Origin: Anseranas semipalmata
Taxonomy: Eukaryota > Chordata > Aves > Anseriformes > Anseranatidae
Direction of reading: 5' to 3'
DNA: 64,000 nt
Assembly: GCA_013399115.1 (NCBI GenBank)
Contig: VXAA01003843.1
Coordinates: 1,323,884-1,387,883, forward strand
In this document: in pieces, positions 45,351 through 58,650 of the stretch
Numbering within the stretch: the stretch's first letter is position 1
Layout of the letters: each line of letters starts with the position of its first letter
The notes under the pieces: generated by a model
What the model saw: the letters and a program-made list of their open reading frames with translations, nothing else
Databases searched by the model: none
Told to the model about the DNA's origin: nothing
Program-made: the position numbers and the translations under genes

Positions 45351-47174
45351 CTGGTAATCTTTAGAAGAGGCTTCAGAAAATTATACCTAGCTTCCACTGT
45401 TAAATATTCCAGCTTTGGTTTTCATCCCAGTCTCACTTAAGAAACCCATTAGTACTTGTTTGCACTATTTTTTTTACTATGATTATTTTCTGCTTTCGTT
45501 GCCAAGACCTTTGCCATAGTTTGCAGAGACAAAAAAAAAAAGCTCTAAAGATTGCTAGTCTGCGTCTGCTCAAACGCCTGTAGAATCTCTACATCTGATG
45601 AATTACTCATAAGTGTTTTGAAATTAGGAAGCACATGGGGACCACACTGAAACTAACCTGTAATGACCAAGTAGACAGAACTCTTTTTCAATGTTTTCCA
45701 TAAGTACAGCAAGTGCCGGTCTGCAGTGGTGCTACTCAGTGCCCTGCTCATCCTCAGCTCCCTCTGGATGTGGGCTCCATGATCCTTGTGGATCCCCTCC
45801 TATGAAAAGGTAGAAGAAGGGTAGAAGATGCTCCAAGTTCAGTGGAAGTCACAGCACTTCTTCTTGGTAGTGCCAGAGCCTCCATATGCCTTCTTTGCTT
45901 TATCCAAGCTCTTCCTTTATATTTTCCTTTTTCTTCCTGCCCTTCAGCATGATATTACAGGTTCTTCCCTGAGCCCAGACCCATCCCAAGGTAACTTTGA
46001 CTTCTGCTTTTAATTCTGCGGGTGCCACTGCCATCTACCTTACCCCACGCGGGGTGGGCACCACAGGATGTGGCAGTCGGCTGCCTCCTTTGCTACTCGC
46101 TGCAGTCCCTCTCCTCTCCATCCTGGCTCCCACAGGCCTGGCATGGAGCTGCTCGGCTGCGCTCCTGTGCAAGTGTCTGTGGGTCTGCGCATGGGGAACT
46201 GTCTTCTGCAGCCTGCAATTACCACACGGCTTCCTCTTCTAAGGACATATGTTGAGCCACCAGGTATAATTAAACAATGCTAGGCTTTTTATTATTTACT
46301 AAATAAAAATAATTTTCTGCATTAACATGAAAGAAGTATAATTATGCTATGTTCCTCAAGTGGCTGAGGATATGGGGAACAGACTGGGTGAGAAACTGTA
46401 GAGGAAAACATCTAGGAGTAATTACAGCAGGTCCTTCGAGGAATCTAACTTGTACAACGCCTCTTTCCACATCAGCTTTTCCAAATGAATTCTCTCCCCC
46501 TCTCTCTTCATCTGTGGCCCTGTTTTGTTCTGGAGCTGATGCCCAAAGCCAGCGTGGGGAGCTGTGCACGTGGCCAGGCACCACTCCTGGCGGTGGCCCC
46601 AGTCCCCTGTCCCTGTGTGCTCTGCCCATCTCTGCTGGCAGTGCACGTGTGATGCTCACTGGGTTAGGAAATGCATCTCATGGAGCCCGGGCAGCTCCTC
46701 TGGCAGCTGGACAATGCTTCAGCGATGGAGGGAATCAATAACGCAGTCCATCTGAGGCTGGGATAATTAACTTGATTTTTTTATTTGCCAGGTTAATAAA
46801 CTGAAGTGTTGGTAATTTTAAAACATGCCATCTCTACTGACTTCTTCCATTGGTCCGCATGACGATCTTAAAAGGGAGTTGTATGACCATCCTAAGGCAC
46901 AATCTGAGCATGATTATACCCTGAAACTGCCGTTTAAGAAAATATGGATCATGATGAGTATGCAGGATGGCAACAAGTATTTATACAATTTAAGTATCAT
47001 CTAAGCGATATTTAACGTCACTCAGGGATAACTTTCATTCTGCTTTCCTCACAGACCTGTTCCCTGGTGGCCCTGGGGAGCTGCTGACGGTGATACGTGG
47101 GCTCAGTTCACTCTGCTCCCGTGCACAAGACTCAGTGTTTATCTTCTGGTTAGCTTGTTCTGTTTTTTTTTTTT

Positions 47175-47205
47175 NNNNNNNNNNNNNNNNNNNNNTTTTT
47201 TTTAT
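47175..47205. other. Assembly gap (31 N) inside a poly-T tract
   Basis: A run of N is flanked on both sides by T homopolymer, so the true length of the T tract is unresolved. Confidence 0.99.
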
Positions 47206-47965
47206 ACAGTTTCCTCATGCACACACAGCCAGCCATTGCAGAGCAGCAGCAGAATAATCTATCGTAACAGCTTTAGAGTTCCTGTTACTGTGTGTGCTGC
47301 AGTCTGACGTACTTATCCTTAGTTCATCTTGGACGTTAGCGAAGCTGGGCTGCAGCCATTTGCAGACAGAGCCGAGGCGCAGGGCACGCTTTCAAGCACA
47401 AAGATTTCTGCTCTCATTGTTGACCCACACAAACAGTATTTGCATTTCTTCTTCTGAGGATCTGTTTGCTACCGTCACCTTGGGGTAGGATTTTTGCAAA
47501 CTATCTGTTCATTTATTAATACATAAGCACATACTGCTTAGGATCCTAAACAACTTACTCTGCATCTGAAGGCTGAGGAGAGCTCATGCATACGTAAATA
47601 ATTTATCTTTGTATCCACTACAGTGTAAAATTTCTGTAAGCTGAATGCTCTGATAGCTGCAAGTTGCCCACGAGGCAGAGCCTTCAGGATTTGGCCATCA
47701 TCTGGGAGAACCTGGGTGTGGACAACAGCCAGCATTTCCGCAGTGAGACTTCCCTCTGGAGAAACGGAGTTTGGATGGCATGTGTGCATTGGTACGGGCG
47801 TGCTGGCGGGACAAAAGAAACTGCTTGGTGGCCACTCTAAGCAAACAGTGACCTGGTTACTGGGGTTACGTAAATGGGGATGTGGGGTTGGGATTGGGTT
47901 ATTTTCAACCTGTCATGCTTGAGAACACAGGATAATCCACGTGGGAGGCTGAATCCTAATTGAGA

Positions 47966-47995
47966 TGGGGAAAGGAAAGGTGGGGAAAGGAAAGG
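47966..47995. repeat. Perfect 15-bp tandem duplication
   Basis: TGGGGAAAGGAAAGG is present twice head to tail. It is a small purine-rich tandem repeat. Confidence 0.9.
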
Positions 47996-50188
47996 TTGGG
48001 CAACTCTGGTGATCTGCTTGCTCCACAGGCATGAAGAGTGCTCCTCAGTGACTAAACCCTTCAAACTGACAATTTTCCCACAAACCCATCAAGTGTGCTC
48101 TTGGAACTGGAAGAATGTATCTAAATATTAAACGTACAACATTAAAAAAAAAAAAAAAGGAGGAGAAAAAATATATCTTGACAAGATCTGGGTGATCTTG
48201 AGTCTCACAAGGATACTACAGAACAATAAAGGCTGCTAACTATGCAGGCAACAACTTTGTCACTTTCAGAAAAGCCTGTTTTAAAAGTTACAATCAATGC
48301 CAACAGGATGCACAGAGGGTGAAAGGAAACTCACCAGATTATTTACTTTACGAATGTTTTTTCATAAGTTGCCTTTTCTGTTCCTTTTTATGGATCAGTT
48401 ACTAAATGATGCTAATTATTAGATGGCAACCTCTGGTTTACCAGCTGAAGTGAACTAATTTCATCTGATAGGGTGTTTATAAGCAGTTCCCTTCCAAATA
48501 ATCATCTGTGGTTTGCTTTTTCAAGGTCCCATGTATCTCAGCTACCTGATATTTTTGCTCTTTCCTTGAACTACAGAAGCTGTTCAGTCAGTAAAGGGGG
48601 AAAACAAATTTATGGGACTAAAAAGTTGCGGCAAACGTTTGCAATTTGCTAGTGAATTGGTTATAATCTCAGTCATGTGCAACAGGTGACTTGGTGAACT
48701 GCAATGAAGTTCATTTTCCCATGAATCTGAGAAGCTTGTACAAGGGCAAAGAACAGTGGTTCTGACTTGATTCCCTCTCGTTTTGGATGCGGGGGGGGCT
48801 TCATACCTCTTCTATTTTGTCTGCAATATTGTTTTCATAGATATGAGGATTTTAAAACAAACCAAAACACTGTTTTGAAGGCTAATATCAGGTTAAACTG
48901 AAATAGGAGCTGAAACAAGCCTTTACCTGAGGTAAGGATAGTCTTGTTGCTGCAGCAACTGGGCTGTTGGGTGTTGGTTCTGTCCCTGGCTTCCTCCTGC
49001 CCTCGCTGTTGATCCCTCTGCCGAATGCTAGGCCTAGCACGTGCTCCACAGGTGTGCCTGCTGCTAGAGCAAGGCCGGGCCCAGAACGTGCCGCGCCACG
49101 AACGCCGTGGCTGCTGCAAGCCCGAGGTACTCGGCGTTGGCTCAGGTTGTGAGGTGCTGGGGACTGGTTTCCCCACCGAGGCCTGCTGGGTAGATGTGGC
49201 CGCGTTTCAGAAGTGCTTTGCCTGCAGCGTGGGAGGGGGGAGCAGGACGGAAGATGACAGCATCTGCATTGCTCGCGGCACAACAGTGGGGTGAGACCAG
49301 GCTGGCTGGAACACTTCGGTTTCCATGCCCCTCGCTGTGCCAGCCCGGGTAAGAAGCCTGGGTAAGTCTTTTTGAGACCCCAAGCTTGGCCTGGGGTGAG
49401 CCACTTCTGTGCCCCTGTGTGAGCCTCTGGTGAAACCACCCAGGTTTGGAGCAGCGAGGGGAAGTGGCTGAGAAATGCAGGGGCTCTGTCGTGGGCCGCC
49501 AGGGGCCCAGGTGGGGTGTGAGCGCAGGGAAAGGCTTCTCGGTACTTGAGGGAGAGGGGGCTGGAAACAGGGGAACTTGTGGTCATGCCTGTATCTTTTA
49601 CGTTGCATTGCTCATGCTAGCTCCAAGTGCTCACAAATCTCAACTCAGATCCCCAGATGATTAGATTTAAGGAAGCAAGGGATGTCGGCTTTTATTTTTT
49701 GGTTTCCGGGTTATGGGGGGCTTCCAAAGCCATAGGCTAAACTTTGACTGCAGAGCAAGCAGCTTTTCGCTTTTGCTTTGTTCTTGTGGCAGCCTTGACT
49801 CCTTCTGGAGTCCTCTGGAGCCCTCTGGAAAGCAGCCACCGGAAGATCGTTAGCCACTGCTAACGGGGAGCCAGAAGCGGGCATGGTGCCCTGGCAGCAG
49901 CCGAGCAGTGTGAGAGGAGCATCGCCGCAACGCCACGTACTGCATGAAATGGCTGCAGCAGGTAACGTGCGTCCTGCTTGGTGGGTTGCGCAGGCCAAGT
50001 CATGGACTGGTCTCCGGGAATTTGGATAGCGCTTTGCTTGTTGCTTGTTATCTCTTGCACTGCAGCTGCCTCCCAAGAAGCCCTTACCCTTCATCTTTAG
50101 GAAGGCAGTAATATGTAGTTAATAAAGATGCAAGAGATTCTTATTTGGTTTTCACTTGTAATTAGTGCATATGATTTGTTTCCATTTT

Positions 50189-50208
50189 ATTGTTATAAAA
50201 ATGCAAAT
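50189..50208 (+). promoter_or_regulatory. Possible SOX/POU motif pair
   Basis: ATTGTT (50189-50194) is followed six bases later by a perfect octamer ATGCAAAT (50201-50208), inside an AT-rich segment (50100-50330) that also contains a TAATTA core. Such pairing is seen in enhancers, but short motifs recur by chance. Confidence 0.25.
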
Positions 50209-53200
50209 CTACTCTGGTTGTTTGTACTTCGTTTTGTTAACAAGATCTTTCATTCTGCTGTTCATTTTTAAAGCTTGATGAAAACCCGCCAGTTTAACAA
50301 TGCTACTGAACGCTACTAAAGCGGCACATTGCCTACACGTAAGAGACTATGGTACATTCCCTTATTAATTACAGTGCTGTCCAGTATTTGGAGTGCATCA
50401 CCTGCCTGGCGCAGCATCCCGCTTGCCTGGGTGCCATGGCAATCTCATTTCCGAAGCAGCCTTTGCTTCTGAGCCTCACTCGTAGCCACGGCAACGTGCG
50501 GGGACGGGTGACACCGAGCCAGCCAGCCTGGGGATGTGGCGGCTGCTCCCGTGGCTGCTGCTGTTTTTTGGGCACTAGTGTGGTTCAGCACACGGCTTTT
50601 TCCATGTGCTAATGAACCTACATGCTTTAAAATTGACCGGTTCTGAAATGAAGGGTTGAGTAAGATAACAGAAATGAAATGAAAGCTTTAATAAATTAGG
50701 GGGCAAAGCTGCGGTTCACTTCACTCACAAGACTTTGAAAAATCTTTAATTTAGTAAATTGCTTTCCTGAGCAAAATTATCAAGAGGAGCTGGGCAATTT
50801 ATTTGAAGTATCTGAGAGCTGGGTACCTGAGTCAATGCCTGTATCTTTTTGTGTGTGTTTGTGTGTGTGTCTTTTTGAGATACATCAGACCCTGAAACCA
50901 TTCATTACAAAAAAAAAAAATACCCCAAAACTAAAAGGACAGCTCGGTATTTTGGCAATGACCTAGGCTTCCCCCCACGGAGCCTTTCAGCTGTGAGGAG
51001 GCTCTATTACCTGTAGGAGGTATTGCAGACAGAAGAGCGGGTGTGGATGGGCTGCGTACGAGAGGGAGGGAATGGCAGGGCTGTACCAGAAACTGGCAAA
51101 CATTAGACCCTGAGACCTGGAGGTGCTACTGCAACATCTGCAATGGGGACAGATGTATAGTCACACAGATGTGTTGTTTTGGGGCACTATCAAGAGCTGA
51201 TCAACCATTATGGCTATTGACATCAATGGGATAGGATGTTATTAGACTGGCAACTTGCAGAGCTGAGTTAGTGGGAATTTTATCTGTGAAGGGATTTAAG
51301 TATTAAGCCCAAAGGGCATAATATGATTCACCTTATAGAAAAACAAACAAACCCAGCAACTTCAGTGGAGACGACCCCTGGGAGGATTTGCCGTATATAA
51401 CGGAAACGAGAAGTTCACAGGCTGACCCTGTGCTTCTTGAGTGGCTGTAATATACCAGATATTTTCTTTCCTTAGAAATTGAGCATAGTGGGAGTTGTTG
51501 AGAGAGCCCTCCTGGGGCCGCGCAGGGCTGTGGGCTTCCTGCAGGGGCTCAGCATCCTGTGACGCACGCAGCCTGCAGAGTGCCACAGGAACGGGGCTCC
51601 CAGTTTTGAATGATTTTGCAGTTGCCTTTTATCATTCTTATCGCTGAAAGATATGATTGTAGTTTTATTCTAGTCTGGTTCTTCACTGCCATGTCCCACA
51701 GGAGATGACAACAAGGTTATTCTGCCCTTGCAGCCTCCAGCTTGAGTCCTGGCACAGCCCATCATCCAGTGCCATGGTGACGATGTGCTGTCTGCTCTTT
51801 AGTTCTCTTCTGCATGGTCTTCACAGACAGCTAGCTTGATATTTAAAAGAAGACTTCATGATAGACTAAAACATTGATGGGAATTTGGCTTTATCCTGTT
51901 AGTTCTTGGGTTTAGGAAAAATAATGAAGGGCCAGTTTTATTTGGGATGTGTTGGTTGGTTCAGCAGCAAATCATAAAGCTTAATCATCAAGGCTCTTTA
52001 ATACCAGAAAGCTGCTTTTTTTTTTTCCTTGCTTATGCTGGTTGCTAATCCTAACGCCAAAATATATGCACAGCAATTAAATCTGCACACATTTTTTTCA
52101 TTTGAAGCTGTTGTTTACAAACAATTGATTTTGGTTGAATGTTTTCTGTGTCTGGGCTCCAGTCCCAGTGAGATGTACCAGGCAGCAAGGACTGGAACCT
52201 TCCAGAATAGATGCACCCGTCTCTGCTCAAGAATGAGCAACCATTTAAAGAAAAAATTAAAAAGGCTTGGCTAAAACATGTCTCAGCCTTTGAGAGAAGC
52301 AGGAGAGCGAGACATGGGTGCTCCAGCTGGAAGCATTCCTGGAATGTGCCTCACGCCAGTGCCGCTGCTGGCGGGGGCAAGGAGTGGGGCTGGCCCCTCA
52401 GGGACATGTGGCAACCAAAGTTTATCTTTTGGGAGCAGGAGGAAGCCGTTTCTGGCAGCTTTCTCTTGGAGGGAGATATTCAGAGAACGCTCGGAGCTTT
52501 GCTGAGCTACCCCAGCTGAGCACGCCTGGCAGATGCTCGGTATGCGATCGCTGTTTCAGGGCTCAGAGAAGGCGAGGTGTCTCGCTAAAGGCAGACCCAG
52601 TCCTGCCCTGCAACAGCATCACTGTGATCCAACGTGGCACAGTAAGCATGTTGATAAGCAAAAATGCCAGAGAGAAGCTGTAGGGGACATGGACAAGTAA
52701 TAGGAATGTGTGGTGCTGAGGAACATATGCGCATGTGGTTGTTTTTTTTTATGTTGTTGTCTTGTAGTGTTATTTAGACTGTCTTTAAAATCTTTCCCTT
52801 CCCCCTTACAGCTATAGGCAAGCAGGTGGTTTTTAGAGGGCTTTGAAGAAGCAACATTGGCAACCTGGTTTGTGAAGGACATCGATGTTGAAAATGGGAT
52901 AACATGGGAGAAGTCAAAGGAGAGGGACCAGAGGTACAGATGGAGAAGGCAGTGAACAGCGGGAGTACCTTTAACTTAGGAGGAGGTGAGCCCCACCACA
53001 TACGTACAGACACCATGAGTGCCAGTTTTCAAAGTAACAGCATCTAGTTTGCAGTTTCAGTTGACAGTTGAAGGACTTTAGATGAGAATAGGCTGTGTCC
53101 CCTTGCCTGTGTGATGCACGGTGCCCGAGGGTGAGCCAGTGGGGCAGAGGGAGCTGCAAAGTAGACAGCTTGTGTGCATCCCTGACTGTGAGGGCTGCTG

Positions 53201-53480
53201 GCAGGCCACACTGGGGCTGAGCGAGCAAGTGACAGGCAAGAAAACCAACATGGACTTTCCCTGCTCTGTATTCATTTGCAAATAGGTAGCAGCATGTCAA
53301 AAAGTTGTCGTTATTCAGGATCCTTGTTGAAGAAAGCAGCAAGCAGTTTCCTTGTTTGCAGTGCAACAGCAAAGGGAACAAAGACCCTGCTGTGCTGAGC
53401 CCTTTCATCTGCTGCGCACTGCTTCTCCTCCTCGAGTGGGTGAGCTATGTGAGCAACCACCACGCACCATGAGCTGTATT

Positions 53481-56400
53481 TACAAATAACACACAGTTAT
53501 GTTGCCCTCAGGAACTCTTTTAACCTTTCAGTTTAAGAATTGATTAGTACTCCACTGATGCTTGAATATTCAAATGTTTGCTTGTGAAAGTCAGGAAATT
53601 TTGTGAATATGGCTGTGTCAAAATTCTTTAGTTATGTAACTCGAAGGAGTATTAATTAATTCTGTATGTCTAGAGATGTTTTTCTTGTATTTCCCATCTG
53701 GAATAGCAGTATTTTTTTCCCCAAACATGCTGCTTTTCTAGACCTTGCTAGAAAAATGCAGGATCTCCAGTATCTGTGCAGAATTCCCCACTTCCTGTCA
53801 TTTCTTAGATTTGAGTGAAATACCAGCTTAATATGAAGAGCAAAAAGACCACACAAGACCACATGTTGTTTACTTTGGGCTGATTATTCACATGTTACAA
53901 GCAGCCAAGAGAGGAGACTGTTTTCCCCTAGTTCTAAAAGCATAATTCCATCAAACTAATGGCTGTCTTTGCTTTAACAAAGAGAATTGAGAAGGGACGA
54001 TATCTCCCCACTGAGATATCAATGCCTGCACTTGAAAAATATAACCCCTCTGGTTTCTTCTGTCACTTGCAAGTAAGCTGCCCCTGCTTACAGTAGGCAT
54101 CTATGTGTTATTAAGTTTCTTTTCTTTGGTGTCACATTTTAACAATAAATTTGGGAACTTAATTTTGATTCCTTTAATCGAAGTTTTTGCACTGTCAAAA
54201 TGTGCTTTCGCTCTTTTTTCTGTTCAGCACGTGGCATGGGGACAGTTTTCTGTGGGATGGTGTGGCTGTGGTCCTCATGGAGAACACAACAGCGTTTCAC
54301 AGAGGGCTGCACGTTTTCTGTCCAGTTTTTGGTCCACAGGGTGCACCTAATCTGCACGGTGTGAACTTGCTGTGCTAATGATGGAAATATCAGGAGGACT
54401 TCTGCCAGGCTTTTCCTTGGGCTTTCCTTGTCTCTTGGAGCCCTTTTGAAATTTCTTTCATGCAGGAGGCAAAGCAAGGTGGGTGGTGGTGGTGGTGGTG
54501 CTGGGCTTGGGGGTTTACATCAATCAGGGTCCTGGTAATGGAAGATTAGAGCTCCATCAGTTGTCCACGTGAGGCTGGATTACCAGTGCTTGTGTTAACA
54601 GAAAGAAATGAAGCTTTTCTATCAGTTAGATTGTTCTGTTAGAGCTGGCGTGATCCCCGCAGCACGTACAGTTCTGTGCATTATGCATTTAGAGACTAGC
54701 TGTCTGCACACTCGCATCTGTGGGCCCAGTAACTAATACCGTGAAACCACATTGACTCCAAGGCTTCATGGGGTTTTGCAAGGCCATCCTTCAGACAGGA
54801 CCTCTGCCCACTTTCAGCAGTCATCTTTTGTTATTGCCTTTTATCCAGGCACTAAAGGGGAAATCCAGACCTTACAGGAGCCAAGGGCACACTCCAGATG
54901 GGTTCACCATTTGAGGCTGAGAGTTCAGCTGTGGGTTTCAGAACTTGCAGCTTTGCGCTTTCCCTCCCTTGTCATGCGGAATTCTTCCCATTTGAGAAGA
55001 TGCATGTGTTATTGTTGCCTCCTTTGTACACTTCCTTTCCTCTTTGCTATACACCTGAGTTTCATCCAACTGCTGCTATTTACGCCCCAGACTGCTATTT
55101 GGTGCCTTTTGTTGTGGTTTCCAAAGCAGACTTTTGGAATAAGAATACAAATAGCTGTTCTGAGTGCTTTATGCTCTAAAACTAAGTACAGTCAACAGAT
55201 GCCAAGATGTAATAAATCAAACTGAAGTTCTGTCTTAGTTGCTTCAGCTTGAAAGGGGCTGCTGCAGAAAAAGGCAGTGATGAAATCTGAACTACATTTG
55301 CAGCCTATGAAGTTTCAGGTCAACAGGGTGGAGAGCAAAAATTAATGGAGTGTGACATTTGCCACAACAGCTACAGTAAACGTGGAGGTTTCACAACAAA
55401 AACTCGAAGGCAGCATTATGAATGCAGATGATGGTCAGTGCCTGATGTTGTACAAAAGCCTGAGGGCCTTGAACATGGGAGGGAGAGAGTGCTCAACATC
55501 TGGTATCCATGTGAAAGTGAAAAATCTGGTGCGTGGTGAAGGTCACAGTGACCTGGGATGCTACACTGACATGGCTGTGAAGCAGCATGGGCTGCTTTTT
55601 ACTTTGTGAACAAATTTTCCAGGACTGGAAAAAATAATATTGAAGAGAAATATGGCTTGTTCCTCTAAGGCCTTGCAAGCACTTTCACATCAGCTGGACC
55701 GGGTGTGTGCTACTGAGAAATCCCTATCTGTCCCTTTCATTTCTGCTGTGCACTTATTTTTTTTTAACTCCTCAGGAGAGATGGAAGATCACTGTGACAC
55801 TTGTGCTGTATTCTTTATTGTACATGGTTGTGAGTTCCTAAATGGTCAGAATTGTTTTTGTGGTAAATGTCATGGTGCTCTCTCTCCCTCCCTTTTTTTC
55901 TCTTTTGAACACACTGCATTCAAACCTGCCCTCAGGAGCAGTTTTAATAGGCATTAATATGAAATCTCTTGTATATACTGGCAGGTATTTTAATCTCTAC
56001 ATAGAAAACTAGACAGACTCCATGCAGGAAGCCAGACTGCTACCTTGCTCTCTATTACCAGTTGTTTGTCACACTCACCGAATCCCACTGGATTCAGTGG
56101 GAGTTCTGGGTACTTGTCTTAGGCAGAGCTCATTTATCTAAATGTTGGGGTCTTTACAATTTCTTGATATATGAAAATTAAAAGTGAAATGCCCTGTTTT
56201 AGTAAGACTAAGCAACAACCGGTCTCTTTGACTTCATAGTCTGTGATTTCCTCAATGGTTAATTTTTTGTCTTTTGCTTTCTTCTCAATTCCTTCCAGGT
56301 GGGGTGGATGTTGAGAACTGTTACACATTACATCTCTGTGCCAGTGCTCGTGAAGTCACTGGTATGTGAACCTTGCCCTTGCTTATTTCACGAGAGAGCA

Positions 56401-58519
56401 TCCCGCTCCCTTTTCTTCTTGGTTTCTGCATATGATTTTCAAAAAAGCCCAAAGCAAAGTGTCGGAACTATGCTGGGCTCCCATGTAGCCAGTCGAACTG
56501 AGAAAAACAGCAAGAGTGAGAGTGGCTGGCTGGAGGCATGAACTAGGGGGAAAGGCAGTAGGTAGTGGGTGGCTGCTTCCTGTGAAGAAGGCAGCGAAGA
56601 CCCTGCTAAAGTGAATGCTATTTAAAAAAATGTTTCCTGGCATGAGGGAATGCATGCTTTCCTATTTGAACTTCAGTGATGTATAGCTGGATAGCTAGAT
56701 ATTTGTCAATGTCTCTAAAAGCTTTCCTTATACATTGTGCAATCTTCTCAGCTTTTCTCAAATTTCTTACTCTAATTTCTGATCTGTGGTCAGGTGACAG
56801 CTCAAATGAAACACTTGAATATTTTCAGTGTTTCTCTCCCCTTTATTTCTTATGCTTCTCAATTACTGGCATACGCTGAATTTCTCAGATCATGAAGAAA
56901 CTTAAAATGAACGAAAAAATATAGAATTGAGGAGAGATCTTCATGCTGTGTGCAGAGAACTTTAAAAAGAAAAAAAGAAAAAAAGAAAACTAAATATTTG
57001 TTCATACTCCTTCATCTACAATTTTTTTTAGAAGCCTTCTTTAACATAAATGAAGGTGTGCTAATTCTGAGCAACTAGAGTCAGAAGCAGTTCAGAGAGA
57101 AGGTGAATGGTCCTTCATAAAGCACCTTTCCATGGTTGGAAAAGCAAGCACTGCCTGTTCATGGAAGAAACAGAAATGTGTGTTTGGATTTGTCAGTGAA
57201 TTTCTTATGCTGCTAACTGTTTTAAATCCCATATAGAAGCAAATGCATCCAACACAGTTAATCATATACAGTGCTACTGAATCTAGCGTTTGAGATCCTG
57301 AGCAGAGAAAGCTTGTCATTTATTTTGTTCTTCGTTGTAGTTCATCCAAAAGATAATGGTGTTTAAAAATAAAAAGGAGACAGAAAAGAAAAAGCATTTT
57401 CATGTCAAACATACCTGCTTCCTCCGTGCCACATCAAAGGAAAAATGTAAGGTAACGTGAAGCATATGTTTCATTTTATTGTATAGAAATATATACTGAC
57501 AAAATAACTTTGTAAAATGTGTCAGCTCCAGGAAAGAGAATTAAGGTTGTGATGCCTTTGGACTCAGATTCTTGTATCAGCCACTGAAGAGTCTATTTTT
57601 TTTCAAATGTAATTTCTTGTTATTGTTATCATGAGAGTTACCTGTCTCCACTCTATCTGTTTCCAGTCACTCACAGCTTTCTAAATTCAGTTTATGCGTT
57701 GAAAAGAAATGTCTGTCCCAAAACTCCACAGCTCCCATAACTGATGCCTTATAGTAAATGTTAAACTTTGTGTAAGCTGTTGTTCCAGAAGTCACTGACA
57801 TTTTCTGTTGATTGTCATCTCTCAGGATCAGAAGCCAATTTGCCTTGGAGATCTCTGTTGTGTGCTTGGAGGGTGATTGCAATACTCCAGACGTGACTTC
57901 TGGGTAATCTCTTGCCACTGCTAGGATTGCAAGTACTAGGGCAAATGGCCACCTTGGCTGTGAGGTGCTTCTAAAGCCGTATTTGCTGTATTGACAAAAA
58001 TGGAGAGTTTCTGCTGCTCTGGGTACAGGGAACGCCTGAGAAACTTGAAGTTTCATGATATGGGAGTCTGATTTGAAATCTGGATAAAACTTGAATTAAG
58101 CAAAATAAACACTGAAGTTGGTGAGAAGGCTGATTCATGCATCTTCTAGACTTATACCTGCATGTTGCCATCAGTGAAGACTGTAAGGTACCAGGGGAGA
58201 GCTGTAGCATTTTACTAAGTTTTACACAGTTAATAACTGGGCAGTGTTGCTTCCATTCGGTATCCAAATGGTAACATAGTGTATTGTGGATGGCACTAAG
58301 AAAATTGTCACCTTCCTCTAGAAGTAGCTTGCATGAAATATATCAAACTGTCATCTATTTCTGTGGCATGAAAAACAAGGAAGAGTGATGGAAAATGACA
58401 ATGAACCTAGAGCTGTGTGAGAATTGCTCAGAAGCCAAACCAGCCATGTGGTAATGCTGTTGTGCTTATGCACACAACAGTTATTGCCTTTTCAGGTAGT
58501 GATCTGCAAACGCATTACA
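53481..58519. other. Intergenic sequence, distal part
   Basis: Mixed-composition non-coding sequence with a GGT microsatellite at 54482-54500 and an A/G simple tract near 56966-56990. No gene or named repeat recognised. Confidence 0.6.
54482..54500. repeat. (GGT)n microsatellite
   Basis: Six consecutive GGT units plus a partial unit; likely length-variable. Confidence 0.9.
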
Positions 58520-58650
58520 ATGCTGTACCCTCACAGCACATGTAATTTGTAGGTATTATTAGATCCATTTTACAAGTGAGTGAACTGAGGCATAGAAGTG
58601 TTAAAAGCATATAGTAAAGCTCATAAACTTCACACTGTAAGTAGGCTTGT
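58520..58650 (+). mobile_element. MIR-like SINE core relic
   Basis: The block tattattagatccattttaca, followed by agtgagtgaactgaggcata and gaagtgttaa, follows the conserved MIR/CORE-SINE order (ATTATTATCCCCATTTTACAG, GAGGAAACTGAGGC, AGAGGTTAA). A weak trace of the following cac-ac-gtaagt region is also present. It is heavily diverged, as expected for an insertion predating birds. The boundaries are approximate. Confidence 0.6.

Larger units (their letters stand above)
45351..53480. other. Intergenic sequence, central part
   Basis: AT-rich segments (46750-47040, 48200-48680, 50100-50330) alternate with GC-rich ones (46020-46230, 46540-46720, 48960-49560, 49800-50090, 52270-52520). Open frames in the GC-rich parts, including a 232-codon minus-strand frame at 48888-49586, show no recognisable protein. 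A tandem 15-bp repeat is at 47966-47995. Confidence 0.6.
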
